NCBI RefSeq assembly: GCF_002706375.1
Contig: NZ_CP017706.1
Location: forward strand, 744,001-808,000
Direction of reading: 5' to 3'
DNA from: Lactobacillus amylovorus DSM 20531
Lineage (GTDB): Bacteria; Bacillota; Bacilli; Lactobacillales; Lactobacillaceae
DNA length: 64,000 nucleotides
Shown piece by piece: positions 9,362 through 19,035 of this stretch. The notes beneath the pieces were generated by a model that searched no databases, was not told where the DNA came from, and saw nothing but the letters and a program-made list of their open reading frames with translations. A program made the position numbers and the translations under genes. Each line of letters opens with the position of its first letter. Positions within the stretch are counted from its first letter, which is position 1.

Positions 9362-11170
9362 TTAATCTTTAATGGTTACTGCATCCCCGAATAGATCCTT
9401 AGCTTTATCAATTACTTCGGTATCTTCTTTGGAGTCTGCTTCTTCTTTATCTTCGATTTGTTGCTTTTTCTTGGCTAATAATTCAGCCTTGTGACTTTCA
9501 ACGAATTCTTTTCTTACTGCCAGCCAATCACTATCTGGGACTAAAACGATACCATAATAATGTTTAGCAAACTTTTCGATATAACTCGTTAATTTTTCCA
9601 GCAAATCACTATCTGAACTAGCATTTTCAAACCACAAAGTATACTTGCATTTCATGACTACTTGATCAGGACTAGCTGCCACTGGTTCAAGTACATCAAG
9701 CAATGCTCTTTCAGAAACTGCCAAGACAGATTGCAAATCAGGCCACACATTTTTGATGGTATTTAAATTATCTCTAGTGGCGTTTTCAAGAACATGATAA
9801 ACCTGTTTGCGATTTTCTGCTGTAGTTTTTTTGATATTTTTGACTGGCTTTTTCTTAACTGATTCAGCCGGCTTGGCCTTCACCTTAGGCACTGATTTTG
9901 GAATCGCCGTATCCAATTGAAAAACCTGATCTTTTGCAAAAGATGGTCTCTTGGAAAGCTGTTGAACTTTTTGCGTTAATTCAACCACTTGATTCTTTAA
10001 AGCGGCGAGTTCCGCAGAAATGTCCGTACTACCTTGTTGTGGTACTTGTGCAGTCTTAGCTACAGGTGCAGATGTTGATGCTGCTACTTGTTTCGATTCA
10101 CTTGTAGTAGCCTCTACCAAGAATACTTCCAATGGAATTTGTTGCTGGTTAGTATAGCGCAAATCGTTCAATGCCTTATTAGCCAAAGTAATCAAACGAT
10201 AATATGTTGAAGTAGGTACATCTTTTATTTTAGCGATAAAGTCTTCCGATAAAAACATATTTTTATCGTCATCGCCTGTTTTGATGATCATCAAGCTCTT
10301 GGTGGCCATATCGACTAATTCATCCAAGATGTTCTTGGAGCTGGCACCCTTATCTAATTCTTCTTGAGCTAGCTTCAAAGCAGCGGGTGCATCTTTACTT
10401 AATAATTTAAGCAAAATTTGTTCGACATTTTTACGATCAGCAAAACCAGTAATCTGCAAAGCATCTTCATAATTGACGCTTTCTTTTTCATAACTAAGCA
10501 GCTGGTCCAAAATGCTGAGCGCATCACGCATCCCACCATCAGCTACCTGTGCGATGACCGCAATTGCCTTATCTTCGTATTTAATATTTTCTTGATCGAG
10601 AATATACTTCATTCTCTTTTCAAGATCAGCCTTGGAAATTCGTTTAAAATTGTAGCGCTGCGTTCTAGAAATGATCGTAGCTGGTACTTTTTGCAATTCT
10701 GTCGTTGCCAAAATGAAAACGACATGCTCTGGCGGCTCTTCTAGCGTTTTAAGCAATGCGTTAAAAGCACCCATTGAGAGCATATGAACTTCGTCGATGA
10801 TGTAAACTTTGTACTTTCCTTCTGTTGGAGCGTACTTTACCTTATCACGAATTTCACGGATTTCATCAACACCGTTGTTGGAAGCTGCATCGATTTCCAT
10901 AATATCAGGCATTGATCCTTGATCTGCCGCAATACAATTGGCGCATTTATTGCATGGTTCGCCATCTTGAAGATTAGTACAGTTTAATGCTTTCGCAAAT
11001 ATCTTGGCACAAGAGGTCTTACCAGTACCACGAGGTCCCGCAAACAAAAATGCATGAGAAACTTTGCCTCGGATAATCGCATTTTTAAGCGTATCGGTAA
11101 TTGCTTCTTGCCCAATCACACTATCAAAAGTCCGTGGCCGCCATTTTCGATATAGTGCTTGATAAGCCAT
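9362..11170 (-). CDS. dnaX: DNA polymerase III subunits gamma and tau
   Basis: DnaX is the motor of the clamp loader and, as tau, tethers the replicative polymerase. The 602-residue product has Walker [10 protein letters not shown], a zinc site (C-x8-CNKCANC), Walker B DEVHML and the SRTQRYNF sensor region in the first 220 residues, then domain III and a charged tau-specific tail from about residue 360, rich in Ala/Lys, with a C-terminal polymerase-binding region. It is the first gene of the leftward recombination cluster, with the SRP RNA gene upstream. Confidence 0.97.
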   Translation of the reverse strand: MAYQALYRKWRPRTFDSVIGQEAITDTLKNAIIRGKVSHAFLFAGPRGTGKTSCAKIFAKALNCTNLQDGEPCNKCANCIAADQGSMPDIMEIDAASNNGVDEIREIRDKVKYAPTEGKYKVYIIDEVHMLSMGAFNALLKTLEEPPEHVVFILATTELQKVPATIISRTQRYNFKRISKADLEKRMKYILDQENIKYEDKAIAVIAQVADGGMRDALSILDQLLSYEKESVNYEDALQITGFADRKNVEQILLKLLSKDAPAALKLAQEELDKGASSKNILDELVDMATKSLMIIKTGDDDKNMFLSEDFIAKIKDVPTSTYYRLITLANKALNDLRYTNQQQIPLEVFLVEATTSESKQVAASTSAPVAKTAQVPQQGSTDISAELAALKNQVVELTQKVQQLSKRPSFAKDQVFQLDTAIPKSVPKVKAKPAESVKKKPVKNIKKTTAENRKQVYHVLENATRDNLNTIKNVWPDLQSVLAVSERALLDVLEPVAASPDQVVMKCKYTLWFENASSDSDLLEKLTSYIEKFAKHYYGIVLVPDSDWLAVRKEFVESHKAELLAKKKQQIEDKEEADSKEDTEVIDKAKDLFGDAVTIKD

Positions 11171-11186
11171 AAATTCTCTTCCCTAG

Positions 11187-11221
11187 TAAAAAAGCTCCTA
11201 ACTCTAAAAGAGCTAAGAGCT
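11187..11221 (-). terminator. Terminator of the SRP RNA gene
   Basis: A 13-bp stem with a TTT loop (AGCTCTTAGCTCT / AGAGTTAGGAGCT, including two G-U pairs) is followed on the minus strand by six T, immediately downstream of the SRP RNA and 16 bases before the dnaX start. Confidence 0.85.
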
Positions 11222-11228
11222 TGTTAAT

Positions 11229-11312
11229 GTCTAATAAAGGGCACATGCCTGAACGACCTTAGTGCTGCTACCTTCCGGTCCTGACACGCTTCAGAGGTCA
11301 AACATTGCCCAA
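11229..11312 (-). ncRNA. ffs: Signal recognition particle RNA, small bacterial type (4.5S)
   Basis: The minus strand carries the universally conserved SRP domain IV core: GTGTCAGGACC, the GGAAG tetraloop side, and AGCAGCACTAAG closing the asymmetric loop. Complementary ends GGGCAATG and CATGTGCCC pair to form a single hairpin. The RNA binds Ffh and guides membrane protein targeting. It lies between tadA and dnaX, the common position in lactobacilli. The ends are estimates. Confidence 0.93.
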
Positions 11313-11364
11313 AAAGTATAATAACGTATTTTAGAACTTTTTTCTAGTTTATTGCCTCAAAAAA

Positions 11365-11871
11365 TTAATTATTTTCTTCTTTTTGAGCTTGTTTTGCTTC
11401 TTTTTGTTTTTGCCGAATTGCTCTAAAGAAGTCTTTTAACATTTGGGCACATTGATCACGATAAAGACCGCGAATTGCATGAGGATGGTGGTTAAATTTT
11501 TCCACAGTAAATAAATCCACAACTGATCCACAGGCGCCTGCTTTAGGATCAAGCGCACCAAAATAGACATCTTTAATGCGCGAATTAATAATTGCACCAG
11601 CGCACATCGGACAAGGTTCTAAAGTTACGAATAAACTACAGTCAATTAGTCTCCACATGCCTAAATTCTTACATGCTTCTTTAATAGCAATCATCTCCGC
11701 ATGTTGGGTGGCATCTTCATCTAATTCTCGCCTATTATAACCAGTGCCGATTACCTTGCCATCAGGATCAACTATTATGGCTCCGATAGGGACTTCTCCT
11801 TGCTTCTCAGCCTCTTTTGCCTGGGCTATGGCTAATTGCATGTATTTCTGTTTATCATCGCTAGAAAGCAT
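11365..11871 (-). CDS. tadA: tRNA-specific adenosine deaminase TadA
   Basis: TadA deaminates A34 to inosine in tRNA-Arg(ACG). The 168-residue product has the zinc-dependent deaminase signatures HAEMIAI (His zinc ligand and catalytic Glu) and PCPMCAGAI (two Cys ligands). I place the start at the ATG at 11869-11871; a GTG nine bases upstream is in frame but has no better ribosome binding site. The lysine/glutamine-rich tail (residues 150-168) is longer than in many homologues. Confidence 0.93.
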   Translation of the reverse strand: MLSSDDKQKYMQLAIAQAKEAEKQGEVPIGAIIVDPDGKVIGTGYNRRELDEDATQHAEMIAIKEACKNLGMWRLIDCSLFVTLEPCPMCAGAIINSRIKDVYFGALDPKAGACGSVVDLFTVEKFNHHPHAIRGLYRDQCAQMLKDFFRAIRQKQKEAKQAQKEENN

Positions 11872-11915
11872 TATTTTCACTCACATTCAATTTAAGTTCT
11901 TTCCATTTTATTTTA

Positions 11916-11950
11916 CCAAAAAAGGACTAGCCATTTTGACTAGTCCTTTA
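11916..11950 (-). terminator. Terminator after the 60-residue membrane protein gene
   Basis: A perfect 10-bp stem (AAAGGACTAG / CTAGTCCTTT) with a 9-base loop is followed on the minus strand by further T residues. Confidence 0.75.
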
Positions 11951-11969
11951 ATCTTTTAGTGAGTACTGA

Positions 11970-12152
11970 TTATAAAGTACTGATGTTGCGATTTCTAAAG
12001 TTGTGGTAGAAGAAGATACCTGACAAAATAAGGTACAATGCAGTGATACTTGCTGGGCCAGCAGTTTCGTTATCGCCTGAGATCCAACCCAACATAAATA
12101 CACCAACGATTACAATTAAAACAGCAACGATATATTTCCAAACTTTTTTCAT
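11970..12152 (-). CDS. Small membrane protein, two transmembrane segments
   Basis: The 60-residue product has a short basic N-terminus (MKKVWK), a hydrophobic helix at residues 6-25, a polar turn (GDNETAG) and a second helix at about 33-48, then a basic tail (HNFRNRNISTL). It has its own terminator and an AGAGG about 12 bases before the ATG, with TATAAT further upstream, so it looks like a single-gene transcript. I do not recognise the family; the function is unknown. Confidence 0.6.
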   Translation of the reverse strand: MKKVWKYIVAVLIVIVGVFMLGWISGDNETAGPASITALYLILSGIFFYHNFRNRNISTL

Positions 12153-12280
12153 GGCTAATTAACCTCTTCACATATTCTCTATCTTTATACCTTCATTATA
12201 GAGAGGCTAACCGCCAAAAGAAAGCATTTTTATAAACTCTAATGTTGATCTAATAAGGCTTTTACGCAATTCTTATTTAT

Positions 12281-12901
12281 TTAATTCTTAGTTGATTTTA
12301 AGATATAATAGCCTTTATCTCTTGTTAAAATTTCACAATTTTCGTAAGTGGCAGTCATATTCTTACGGGCACTAGGTTCTCCCTGCTTTTTCTGGATTAC
12401 TACTAAGAGCACGCCACCACTCACTAAATGCTCATTTGCACCCATTAAAATCTCATTTACGACTTTTTTGCCGGCTCTAATCGGCGGATTTGTTAAAATT
12501 AAGCCAAACTTTTTATCATTATCCACCTGTGCATAACAATCAGAAGTGTAGATATCCACATTAGAGATATGATTATTCTTGGCATTTTGTCTAGCTAAAT
12601 TAAGTCCACGCTCATTAACATCAACCATATCAACTGTTTGATCAGGCCAAAACTTAGCTGCAAACAAACCAATTGGGCCATAGCCAGTACCTACGTCCAA
12701 AATACCCTCTTTAGGAAAAGTTACGTCCTTCATGGTCTTGATTAAAACACCACTACCGTAATCAATTCGCATTTTGGAAAAGACGCCGGCATCAGTGGTA
12801 AATTTCAAATCAATATCATCTACATGATAATCTACAACGTGCTCATCATGCTTAGCCGTAGGATCTGCCGCAAAGTACATTTGATTTTTTTCTTCGCTCA
12901 T
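12281..12901 (-). CDS. Class I SAM methyltransferase, RsmC-like
   Basis: The 206-residue product has the SAM-binding motif LDVGTGYGPIG and the NPPIRAGK motif characteristic of small RsmC-type methyltransferases that modify guanine N2 in rRNA; Firmicute homologues (B. subtilis YbxB type) are only the C-terminal half of E. coli RsmC. It lies next to the channel gene (stop of the latter and this start are adjacent). The target is likely 16S rRNA G1207, by family analogy. Confidence 0.85.
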   Translation of the reverse strand: MSEEKNQMYFAADPTAKHDEHVVDYHVDDIDLKFTTDAGVFSKMRIDYGSGVLIKTMKDVTFPKEGILDVGTGYGPIGLFAAKFWPDQTVDMVDVNERGLNLARQNAKNNHISNVDIYTSDCYAQVDNDKKFGLILTNPPIRAGKKVVNEILMGANEHLVSGGVLLVVIQKKQGEPSARKNMTATYENCEILTRDKGYYILKSTKN

Positions 12902-13747
12902 CTAATTATCCTTTCTTTTTTCAAACCAATCTTTTATTTTACTTAGTTCACTTGAATTTTGCTCGATCTTTAAATTTTCAATTTCGGCCTGTAGCTTTTT
13001 ATTTTGATCCTTTAAGGCCTGATTTTGCTTTTCAATATCATCAAGCTTTTTCAGAATTAATTCAATATTATCATGCGTCTCATGAGTATGAGCTCCATTC
13101 GTTCGCCGCATTAAATATGACGTAATGGATGACGTCAGCATACCGACAATACCAATACCCAAGAGCATGGTTATCAACGTGACGAACTTCCCTACAATAC
13201 TGTGAGGCGGAATTGTTTTACCAAAAATTGCATCATAACCGACTGTTGAAGCAGTTGAAACAACCCACCAAAAAGCCGTATTCAGTGTCACATGTTCGGC
13301 AATCGCAAAGGCCTCAGCACCAACTAAAATAAACGTAATGGTAAAAAAGATGACGTAAAGTAAGCCGTTGGTATGAAAGATTTCCCTTAATTTTCCCATT
13401 AAACCGGCCAGTCGAATCAAACGTAATAATCGCAAGTCCGACACTAATCCAGACAAATTAAAGACGTTTAGTCCAACGAATAGCAGTCCCATTGGAATAA
13501 TGCTCAATAAATCATAGATATGTGTTTTAAAGAAAACCTTTTTATCTTTTGCTTGTCTTAAATGATAAAAATAATCAATTGCAAAATAGACTACGATACC
13601 CGCATTTATCCAAAACCATTTGCTCGTAGGTTGATCGATGCTAATTACTGCCGCAAAATCTAATAAAATTAAAAAGATTGAAATAATGGATAAAATCGCC
13701 ATTACCCATTGATATGGCGTTAATTTTTTATTTATACCTTGCATCAT
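12902..13747 (-). CDS. Voltage-sensor-type potassium channel with altered filter
   Basis: The 281-residue product has the six-helix channel plan: S1-S3 from residue 14, an S4-like segment with Arg every third residue (R106, R109, R112 in LRLLRLIRL), S5, pore helix, filter, S6 (about 186-212), and a C-terminal coiled coil at 225-265. The filter reads STASTVGYDAIFGKTIP (T168-D172); usual channels have TVGYGD, so the second filter glycine is missing or replaced. No strong ribosome binding site is seen before the ATG. The gene abuts the RsmC-like gene. K+ selectivity is inferred and uncertain. Confidence 0.8.
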   Translation of the reverse strand: MMQGINKKLTPYQWVMAILSIISIFLILLDFAAVISIDQPTSKWFWINAGIVVYFAIDYFYHLRQAKDKKVFFKTHIYDLLSIIPMGLLFVGLNVFNLSGLVSDLRLLRLIRLAGLMGKLREIFHTNGLLYVIFFTITFILVGAEAFAIAEHVTLNTAFWWVVSTASTVGYDAIFGKTIPPHSIVGKFVTLITMLLGIGIVGMLTSSITSYLMRRTNGAHTHETHDNIELILKKLDDIEKQNQALKDQNKKLQAEIENLKIEQNSSELSKIKDWFEKRKDN

Positions 13748-13761
13748 AAAATAAATTACAC

Positions 13762-13797
13762 AAAAAAATAAGTCCTTCGTTATGTGCGAAGAACTTA
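13762..13797 (-). terminator. Terminator after rplL
   Basis: A stem AAGTTCTTCG / CGAAGGACTT with a 7-base loop is followed on the minus strand by seven T, 25 bases after the rplL stop. Confidence 0.85.
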
Positions 13798-13821
13798 TTC
13801 TTAATTGCCCTAAGGCATTAA

Positions 13822-14184
13822 TTATTTAAGGGTTACAGTTGCGCCAACGCCTTCAAGTTGTTCCTTGATCTTGTTTGCGTCGTCTTCTGAAGCGCCTTCC
13901 TTAACGATAACTGGAGCACCGTCAACCAACTTCTTAGCATCAAGTAAGCCCTTGCCAGTGATGTCACGGATTTCCTTGATAACCTTAACCTTTTCTTGAC
14001 CTGCGTCAGTTAATTCAACGTCGAATTCTGACTTAGCAGCAGCAGCGTCACCAGCACCTGCAGCAGCAACTGGAGCAGCAGCAGTAACGTCAAATTCGTC
14101 TTCAATAGCCTTTACAAGGTCGTTCAATTCAAGAATTGAAGCACCCTTTAATTCTTCAATAATCTTATCAGTATCTAAAGCCAT
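13822..14184 (-). CDS. rplL: 50S ribosomal protein L7/L12
   Basis: L7/L12 forms the multimeric ribosomal stalk that recruits translation GTPases. The 120-residue product has the N-terminal dimerisation helix ([20 protein letters not shown]), the alanine-rich hinge ([17 protein letters not shown]) and the conserved C-terminal domain with [11 protein letters not shown]. It follows rplJ by 50 bases in the same operon. Confidence 0.98.
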   Translation of the reverse strand: MALDTDKIIEELKGASILELNDLVKAIEDEFDVTAAAPVAAAGAGDAAAAKSEFDVELTDAGQEKVKVIKEIRDITGKGLLDAKKLVDGAPVIVKEGASEDDANKIKEQLEGVGATVTLK

Positions 14185-14234
14185 TTAAGTATCCTCCGAA
14201 AAATTAGAATTTAGATATTAAATACAATTGTTTA

Positions 14235-14747
14235 TTATTCAGCTGAGTCTTCATCCTTTGATTCAGCAACAGCCTTAACAGCATAAGCGAAGTCGCGGAT
14301 AGGAGCTTGCAATACAGAAACAAGCATTGAAAGCAAACCTTCGCGGCCTGGGATTGCAGCAAGTTCCTTGATTTCATCCTTAGAAGTTAACTTGCCTTCA
14401 AGCATACCACCCTTGATTTCGATAACATCGAAGTCATCTTCGTACTTAGAAACAATACGTGCAGGTTCAGTAATGTCATCAGCGTTATCAGTGTAGATAA
14501 CAGCAGTTGGGCCTACAAAAGTATCGTCAAGGCCTTCAATACCAGCCTTAGCAGCAGCACGTCTCAAGTAAGTGTTCTTGATAACCCTCATCTTAACGTC
14601 GTTATCACGAAGTTCCTTACGCATGTTAGTAACTTCTTCAACAGTTAAACCAAGGTAGTTGATTACTAAGATAGCCTTAGCATTCTTAAGTTCTTCAGCA
14701 AATGCATCAACGAGCTTTTCCTTTTCAGCAATAGCAGCTTTACTCAA
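14235..14747 (-). CDS. rplJ: 50S ribosomal protein L10
   Basis: L10 anchors L7/L12 dimers to 23S rRNA. The 170-residue product shows NYLGLTVEEVTNMR, the RVIKNTYLRRA stretch and GREGLLSMLVSVLQAPIRDFAY before the C-terminal L12-binding helix. The start codon is TTG with GGAGGTG upstream. An L10 leader structure and a strong promoter precede it, so rplJ-rplL is autoregulated by the L10-L12 complex in the usual way (known for the family). Confidence 0.98.
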   Translation of the reverse strand: MSKAAIAEKEKLVDAFAEELKNAKAILVINYLGLTVEEVTNMRKELRDNDVKMRVIKNTYLRRAAAKAGIEGLDDTFVGPTAVIYTDNADDITEPARIVSKYEDDFDVIEIKGGMLEGKLTSKDEIKELAAIPGREGLLSMLVSVLQAPIRDFAYAVKAVAESKDEDSAE

Positions 14748-14789
14748 TTAATTTCACCTCCATGATCGCATTGATAAATTCTATAAGGC

Positions 14790-14905
14790 CTTTTTAAAGC
14801 AAAAATTCCATGCCGAAAGACATGGAGCATAAAAATCTTCATTATCTTCTGGCCTCGGCGGGATTTTGAGGCGTCATGCCACCCGAGTCTTAGGTAGAAT
14901 TTACA
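14790..14905 (-). promoter_or_regulatory. L10 ribosomal protein leader
   Basis: On the minus strand the 5' untranslated region carries CCTAAGACTCGGGTGG, AATCCCGCCGAGG and a hairpin CCATG-tctttcgg-CATGG followed by ATTTTTG. This matches the known Firmicute L10 leader, where L10(L12)4 binds the kink-turn-containing junction to attenuate the operon. An apparent 65-codon reading frame across this region is probably not a gene. Confidence 0.85.
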
Positions 14906-14912
14906 GTTATTT

Positions 14913-14941
14913 AGTATAGCAGGCATTGCAAGAGATAGCAA
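14913..14941 (-). promoter_or_regulatory. Sigma-A promoter of rplJ-rplL
   Basis: TTGCTA, a 17-base spacer and TATACT on the minus strand stand directly upstream of the L10 leader. Confidence 0.8.
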
Positions 14942-15002
14942 GGATAAATTTACAAATTGTAGAATAATCTGTAAGATAGTACAAAAAAGATTGGAGAGAA
15001 AT

Positions 15003-15374
15003 ATGACAGATCAAGAACGAAAAGAACGTATTTTAACCAAATTACGCAACATTGTCTTCCTATTACTCGGAACTACCGTTGTCTTCATCAGTATCGCCAG
15101 CATCGTTTCAAACACCGCCTTTGGCAATATCGTTTCAAATGCTGTTTGGATTGTTCTAGCCTTAATTTTGATAGTTCAGGCCTTTATAAGTATTTATCAG
15201 AGTTTTAGACCATTAGCTTCTAAGGCCAAAATCTTTTTACTTACAGATTGGGCCACTATCCTACTCGGAATTCTACTAGGTAATTGTGCTTATTTAATGA
15301 AAAATAATCTCTGGTTAATCATCGGAATTGCAATCTTTATTGCTGGCTGCATCCCTATCAAGGACAAAAAATAA
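15003..15374 (+). CDS. Four-helix membrane protein of unknown function
   Basis: The 123-residue product has a charged N-terminus (MTDQERKERILTK) and four predicted membrane helices at about residues 15-36, 40-64, 76-94 and 99-116. I chose the ATG at 15003 because GGAGAG stands about 7 bases upstream; the TTG at 14991 overlaps that site. It is transcribed away from rplJ and ends at a bidirectional terminator shared with the carrier pseudogene. No family recognised. Confidence 0.65.
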   Translation: MTDQERKERILTKLRNIVFLLLGTTVVFISIASIVSNTAFGNIVSNAVWIVLALILIVQAFISIYQSFRPLASKAKIFLLTDWATILLGILLGNCAYLMKNNLWLIIGIAIFIAGCIPIKDKK

Positions 15375-15403
15375 AAGCTTCGCCAAATGGCGAAGTCTTT
15401 TTA
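15372..15403 (+). terminator. Bidirectional terminator
   Basis: A CTTCGCCA / TGGCGAAG stem with a 2-base AA loop, flanked by A and T tracts, lies between two genes whose ends face each other (15374 and 15414). Confidence 0.85.
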
Positions 15404-15413
15404 GTTCAATTTA

Positions 15414-16588
15414 TTAATGTAACATGCCTGCAAGAATTGGTAAGAACCAAATCCAGAAAATACAACTTACTGCAAAGAAGACAGTTGAAACAGCAACTGA
15501 ACTTGCACCTTCCTTAACATAAATGTTGTAACGACTAGAAATGATAATACCTGAAAATGCAGGTGGCAATCCGGTTGCTAAACAAAGCATTGAAATCTTC
15601 TGCGGGTCTGATCCCATACCACATAAGTATGCGGCAGCTACAATAATTGCAGGAGTTAAGAACAAACGGAAGAATGTATTCCAGATAACTTCTTTATCAA
15701 TTGAGAATTTAACAGTTGATAAAGCTAACCCGGCAGCTAAAACAGCAACACCAGCATTAGCCTTAGCAATCAAATCAAACGTAGGAGCCCATGAACTAGG
15801 AACTCTAATTCCGATCAAAACAAGGATAACAGCGATAAGTGGAGCAGCAGCAACTGGCTTCTTAATCGCATCAAGAACTGATTTCAAAGTTGGATTCATA
15901 TGCTTGCCATTGTCTTCGCCAGCATGATCCTTGAATTCAGCATGAACTAAATCAATTTCACGTTGAATTCCTTTTTCGCTAAGAGCTTTAGCTTCTTCGT
16001 CACTTACAGGTACGTCGTCAGGAACAGTAACCTTCTTGACCTTCTTAACAGTAGTACCTTTTGAGGTAACTTAACTTCAACCTCAGTACCACCATTATTC
16101 TTCTTAGCCTTTTCCTTTAAAGCAGCTTGTCCTCTATTAATTAAAGACAAACCTAAAGGAATGGTAATCGCATTAACAACAATAGAAACAATCCCGATAA
16201 CCAAGTTAGTTGTTGCGTTGTTTCCGTAGATTGGATCAAGAACGGCAAAGCCCAAGAATCCAATAGTTGATGAACCAGCAATCATCGCACAAACTGCAGC
16301 TTCTTGAGTTGATCTGTGAAACATCAATTTATCCAAATAGTAACTGAGCATGAATAAGCCTGTAACACCTACTAATGAGATCAATGTCAAAACTATGTCT
16401 TGTGCGAACATTTTTCTCGTAGCTTTGACAATTGAAATAAACAAAGCTGCAGGCAATGCAATATTTAAAACTAGTTTATTCAAACCTTGACGCTGATCGT
16501 CGTCAAAGAATGTTAACTTTCCACATACGTACCCTAATAGCATGATGACTAGTATGGGAACGATGTCATTAACCAAAATCGTAGTCAT
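15414..16588 (-). pseudogene. Auxin efflux carrier (AEC) family permease, frameshifted
   Basis: The region encodes a 10-helix AEC-family transporter (malate/organic acid permease type) in two frames. The first five helices (MTTILVNDIVPILVIML... to residue about 165) are read from the ATG at 16586-16588, preceded by GGGGAGGGG. Near 16062-16066 the frame shifts and stops at 16004 after a random tail; the second frame continues through a charged linker (TVKKVKKVTVPDDVPVSDEE) and the last five helices to the stop at 15414. The total length, 1175 bases, is one base short of 392 codons. One missing T after TTACC would restore the reading. Could be a sequencing error. Confidence 0.85.
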
Positions 16589-16750
16589 GGGTCCCCTCCC
16601 CAAAAACAAGATATAATTCATTTTAAATAACACTATATATATTTAAAACACTTTACTTCATTATTATGGTCATCATCTGTTTAAAAGTAAATTGAATATG
16701 GTAACTTTTTATAGTATGATCATAAATAACGTATAGTTATTATTAATCAA

Positions 16751-16782
16751 AAAAATAGAGGGACATATTGTCCCTCTATTTT
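16751..16782 (-). terminator. Terminator of the pst-phoU operon
   Basis: A 12-bp stem (AATAGAGGGACA / TGTCCCTCTATT) with a 3-base loop is followed on the minus strand by T residues and overlaps the last bases of phoU. Confidence 0.85.
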
Positions 16783-17458
16783 ATAAAGTTTGATTCTCTG
16801 TTGCGTTAGTCAACTCTTCTAGTTCACCAGTAGTCTTGTAAACTACCCAACTAGCCAAGTTAACGATGTGGTCACCAATTCGTTCTAGCAACCTAGTTAC
16901 TACAAAGTAACTTGATGAAGCTGCAGCTTTGGATGGATCGTCCTCAATTCCATCAACAATTAACTTTCTTGCGCGTACATAATCATGGTCAATAATGCCA
17001 TCACGACTGGCAACCTCTTTAGCCATTTTTTCGTCATCTTGTACGTAAGCCGTCAAAATTTGAATAAGCATGTGACGAACATTGTGAGTCATATTTGAAA
17101 TGATCTCTTCAACTTCAGGAATTCTTGGATTACCCTTTACACGAATTGTTTCAAGAGCAATACTCATGGCATTTTCACCGATTCTTTCCAAATCAGTTGT
17201 TGCCTTCAAAATACTAATAACTACTCTGAAGTCAGTAGCTACTGGTTGTTGTAAGGCCATTAATTTCAAGGCCTTTTTTTGAATATCGATTGATTCAGTA
17301 GGAATCTTTTCTTCATTATCAACCATAGATTGAGCTGTCTTCTTATCATGATCAACAAATGCGCGTGTGGCTTGATCGATTTGATCATTTACAAAAACAC
17401 CCATTTCCATAAATTGCGTGTTTAATTTCTTTAATTCATCTAAAAATATTTCGTGCAT
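16781..17458 (-). CDS. phoU: Phosphate-specific transport accessory protein PhoU
   Basis: PhoU is a cytoplasmic regulator with two three-helix bundles that bind metal clusters; it links the Pst transporter to the PhoR-type kinase and lowers phosphate uptake. The 225-residue product has repeats with the metal-binding pattern E/DxxxD near DLERIGENAMSIA and RLLERIGDHIVNLA. It is the last gene of pstS-C-A-B-B-phoU, 16 bases after pstB. Confidence 0.95.
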   Translation of the reverse strand: MHEIFLDELKKLNTQFMEMGVFVNDQIDQATRAFVDHDKKTAQSMVDNEEKIPTESIDIQKKALKLMALQQPVATDFRVVISILKATTDLERIGENAMSIALETIRVKGNPRIPEVEEIISNMTHNVRHMLIQILTAYVQDDEKMAKEVASRDGIIDHDYVRARKLIVDGIEDDPSKAAASSSYFVVTRLLERIGDHIVNLASWVVYKTTGELEELTNATENQTL

Positions 17459-17474
17459 CTTTATACCTCAAAAT

Positions 17475-18230
17475 TTAACCAAAACGACCGTTAAGGTAAT
17501 CACTTGTAATTTGCTTCTTAGGTGCAATAAACATTTCTTCAGTCTTGCCTGCTTCGATTAAGTCACCATTCATCAAAAAGGCTGTTTGATCGGAAATACG
17601 ACCCGCTTGCTGCAAGTTGTGGGTAACCATAATAAAAGTATATTGGTGCTTCAAATCCATCAAGGTTTCTTCGATTTCACTACTTGAGATTGGATCTAGC
17701 GCACTCGTAGGCTCATCAAGAAGAACCACTTTAGGTCTGACAGCTAGCGCACGAGCAATACAAATTCTCTGTTGCTGTCCACCTGAAAAGGCCTGCGCAT
17801 TGCGGTTCAAGTTATCCTTAGTTTCTTTCCAAATTGCGGCTTGCTTCAGACTTTCTTCAACACGTTGATCGATTAAATCTTTATCTTTTACACCAGCAAT
17901 TCGCAAACCATAAGCCACATTGTCATAAACTGAGAATGGAAATGGGGTTGGTTGTTGGAACACCATTCCGACGTTCTTGCGCAATTCTACCAAATCCATC
18001 TTGGAACTATAAATATCTTGTCCCTCAAACTTAATCTCACCTGTAATATTGATATTTTCAATATCATCGTTCATCCGATTAAGGCAACGCAAGAAAGTAG
18101 ACTTACCACATCCTGATGGTCCAATTAATGCCGTTAATTCTTTTTCCTGAAAATTAAGATTGATCCCATGAAGTGCTTCATAGTCACCATATTTTAGATG
18201 TACATCTTTTGCTGTAATAATTGTTGTCAT
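17475..18230 (-). CDS. pstB: Phosphate ABC transporter ATP-binding protein PstB (second copy)
   Basis: The ATPase drives inorganic phosphate import with PstA and PstC. The 251-residue product has Walker [10 protein letters not shown], the Q-loop [16 protein letters not shown], signature [10 protein letters not shown], Walker [14 protein letters not shown] and the H-loop His. I set the start at the ATG at 18228-18230 (MTTIITAKD) because GGAAG precedes it; a longer frame overlaps the upstream gene. Two pstB copies in one operon are usual in lactobacilli and streptococci. Confidence 0.96.
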   Translation of the reverse strand: MTTIITAKDVHLKYGDYEALHGINLNFQEKELTALIGPSGCGKSTFLRCLNRMNDDIENINITGEIKFEGQDIYSSKMDLVELRKNVGMVFQQPTPFPFSVYDNVAYGLRIAGVKDKDLIDQRVEESLKQAAIWKETKDNLNRNAQAFSGGQQQRICIARALAVRPKVVLLDEPTSALDPISSSEIEETLMDLKHQYTFIMVTHNLQQAGRISDQTAFLMNGDLIEAGKTEEMFIAPKKQITSDYLNGRFG

Positions 18231-18231
18231 T

Positions 18232-19026
18232 TTAACCAAAACTTCCCTGAATATAATCTTCAGTAATCTTTCCTTTAGGATTAGTAAAGATATCTGCAGT
18301 TGTATTATATTCAATCACATGACCCAAATGGAAAAACGCCGTATAATCACTAATTCTTGAAGCTTGCTGCATGTTATGCGTAACCATAATCATAGTATAT
18401 TTACTGCGAAGCTGCTTTAATGTATCTTCTAGCTTCGAAGTAGATACTGGATCTAGCGCACTTGCTGGTTCATCTAAAAGTAAAATTTCTGGCTTAACAG
18501 CTAATGCACGAGCAATACACAAACGCTGTTGCTGTCCACCTGAAAGAGCCAAAGCACTTTTATCAAGCTTGTCTTTTACTTCGTCCCATAATGCGGCGGC
18601 ACACAAACTTTCTTCAACTATTTTATCTAGTTCTTCTTTGTCATTTTGTCCGTCTGCTTTTAAAGCGTAAACAATATTTTCTCTAATTGACTTAGGAAAT
18701 GGATTTGGTCGCTGGAATACCATTCCAATGTTTTTTCTTAATTCATAAACATTGATATTTGGCTTATTTACGTCCAAACCGTGGAACCAGATTTCTCCTT
18801 TTACTGTTGCTACTCGATCATTCATCCGATTTAGTGAGCGTAAAAAGGTAGATTTACCTGAACCTGAAGCACCAATTAAAGCTGTGATTGTATTTTTCTT
18901 GAATTGTAAACTAGCATCAAACAATTTCTGAATTTTTCCACCATATAAAACACTTAAGTCTTTGGTGGATAATTCCAAATCATCTTTAGCAAAAGTTTTT
19001 ACATAGCTTTGTTCTAAATCTTGCAT
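18232..19026 (-). CDS. pstB: Phosphate ABC transporter ATP-binding protein PstB (first copy)
   Basis: This 264-residue PstB paralogue has Walker [11 protein letters not shown]-loop [11 protein letters not shown], signature [10 protein letters not shown] and Walker [13 protein letters not shown]. It has about 20 extra N-terminal residues ([12 protein letters not shown]) over the other copy. The stop is one base before the next start. The two ATPases may form a heterodimer (inference). Confidence 0.96.
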   Translation of the reverse strand: MQDLEQSYVKTFAKDDLELSTKDLSVLYGGKIQKLFDASLQFKKNTITALIGASGSGKSTFLRSLNRMNDRVATVKGEIWFHGLDVNKPNINVYELRKNIGMVFQRPNPFPKSIRENIVYALKADGQNDKEELDKIVEESLCAAALWDEVKDKLDKSALALSGGQQQRLCIARALAVKPEILLLDEPASALDPVSTSKLEDTLKQLRSKYTMIMVTHNMQQASRISDYTAFFHLGHVIEYNTTADIFTNPKGKITEDYIQGSFG

Positions 19027-19035
19027 TACATCACC

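Noticed and set aside
14744..14941. 65-codon minus-strand reading frame upstream of rplJ
   Set aside because: It lies over the L10 leader structure and promoter, without a plausible ribosome binding site.
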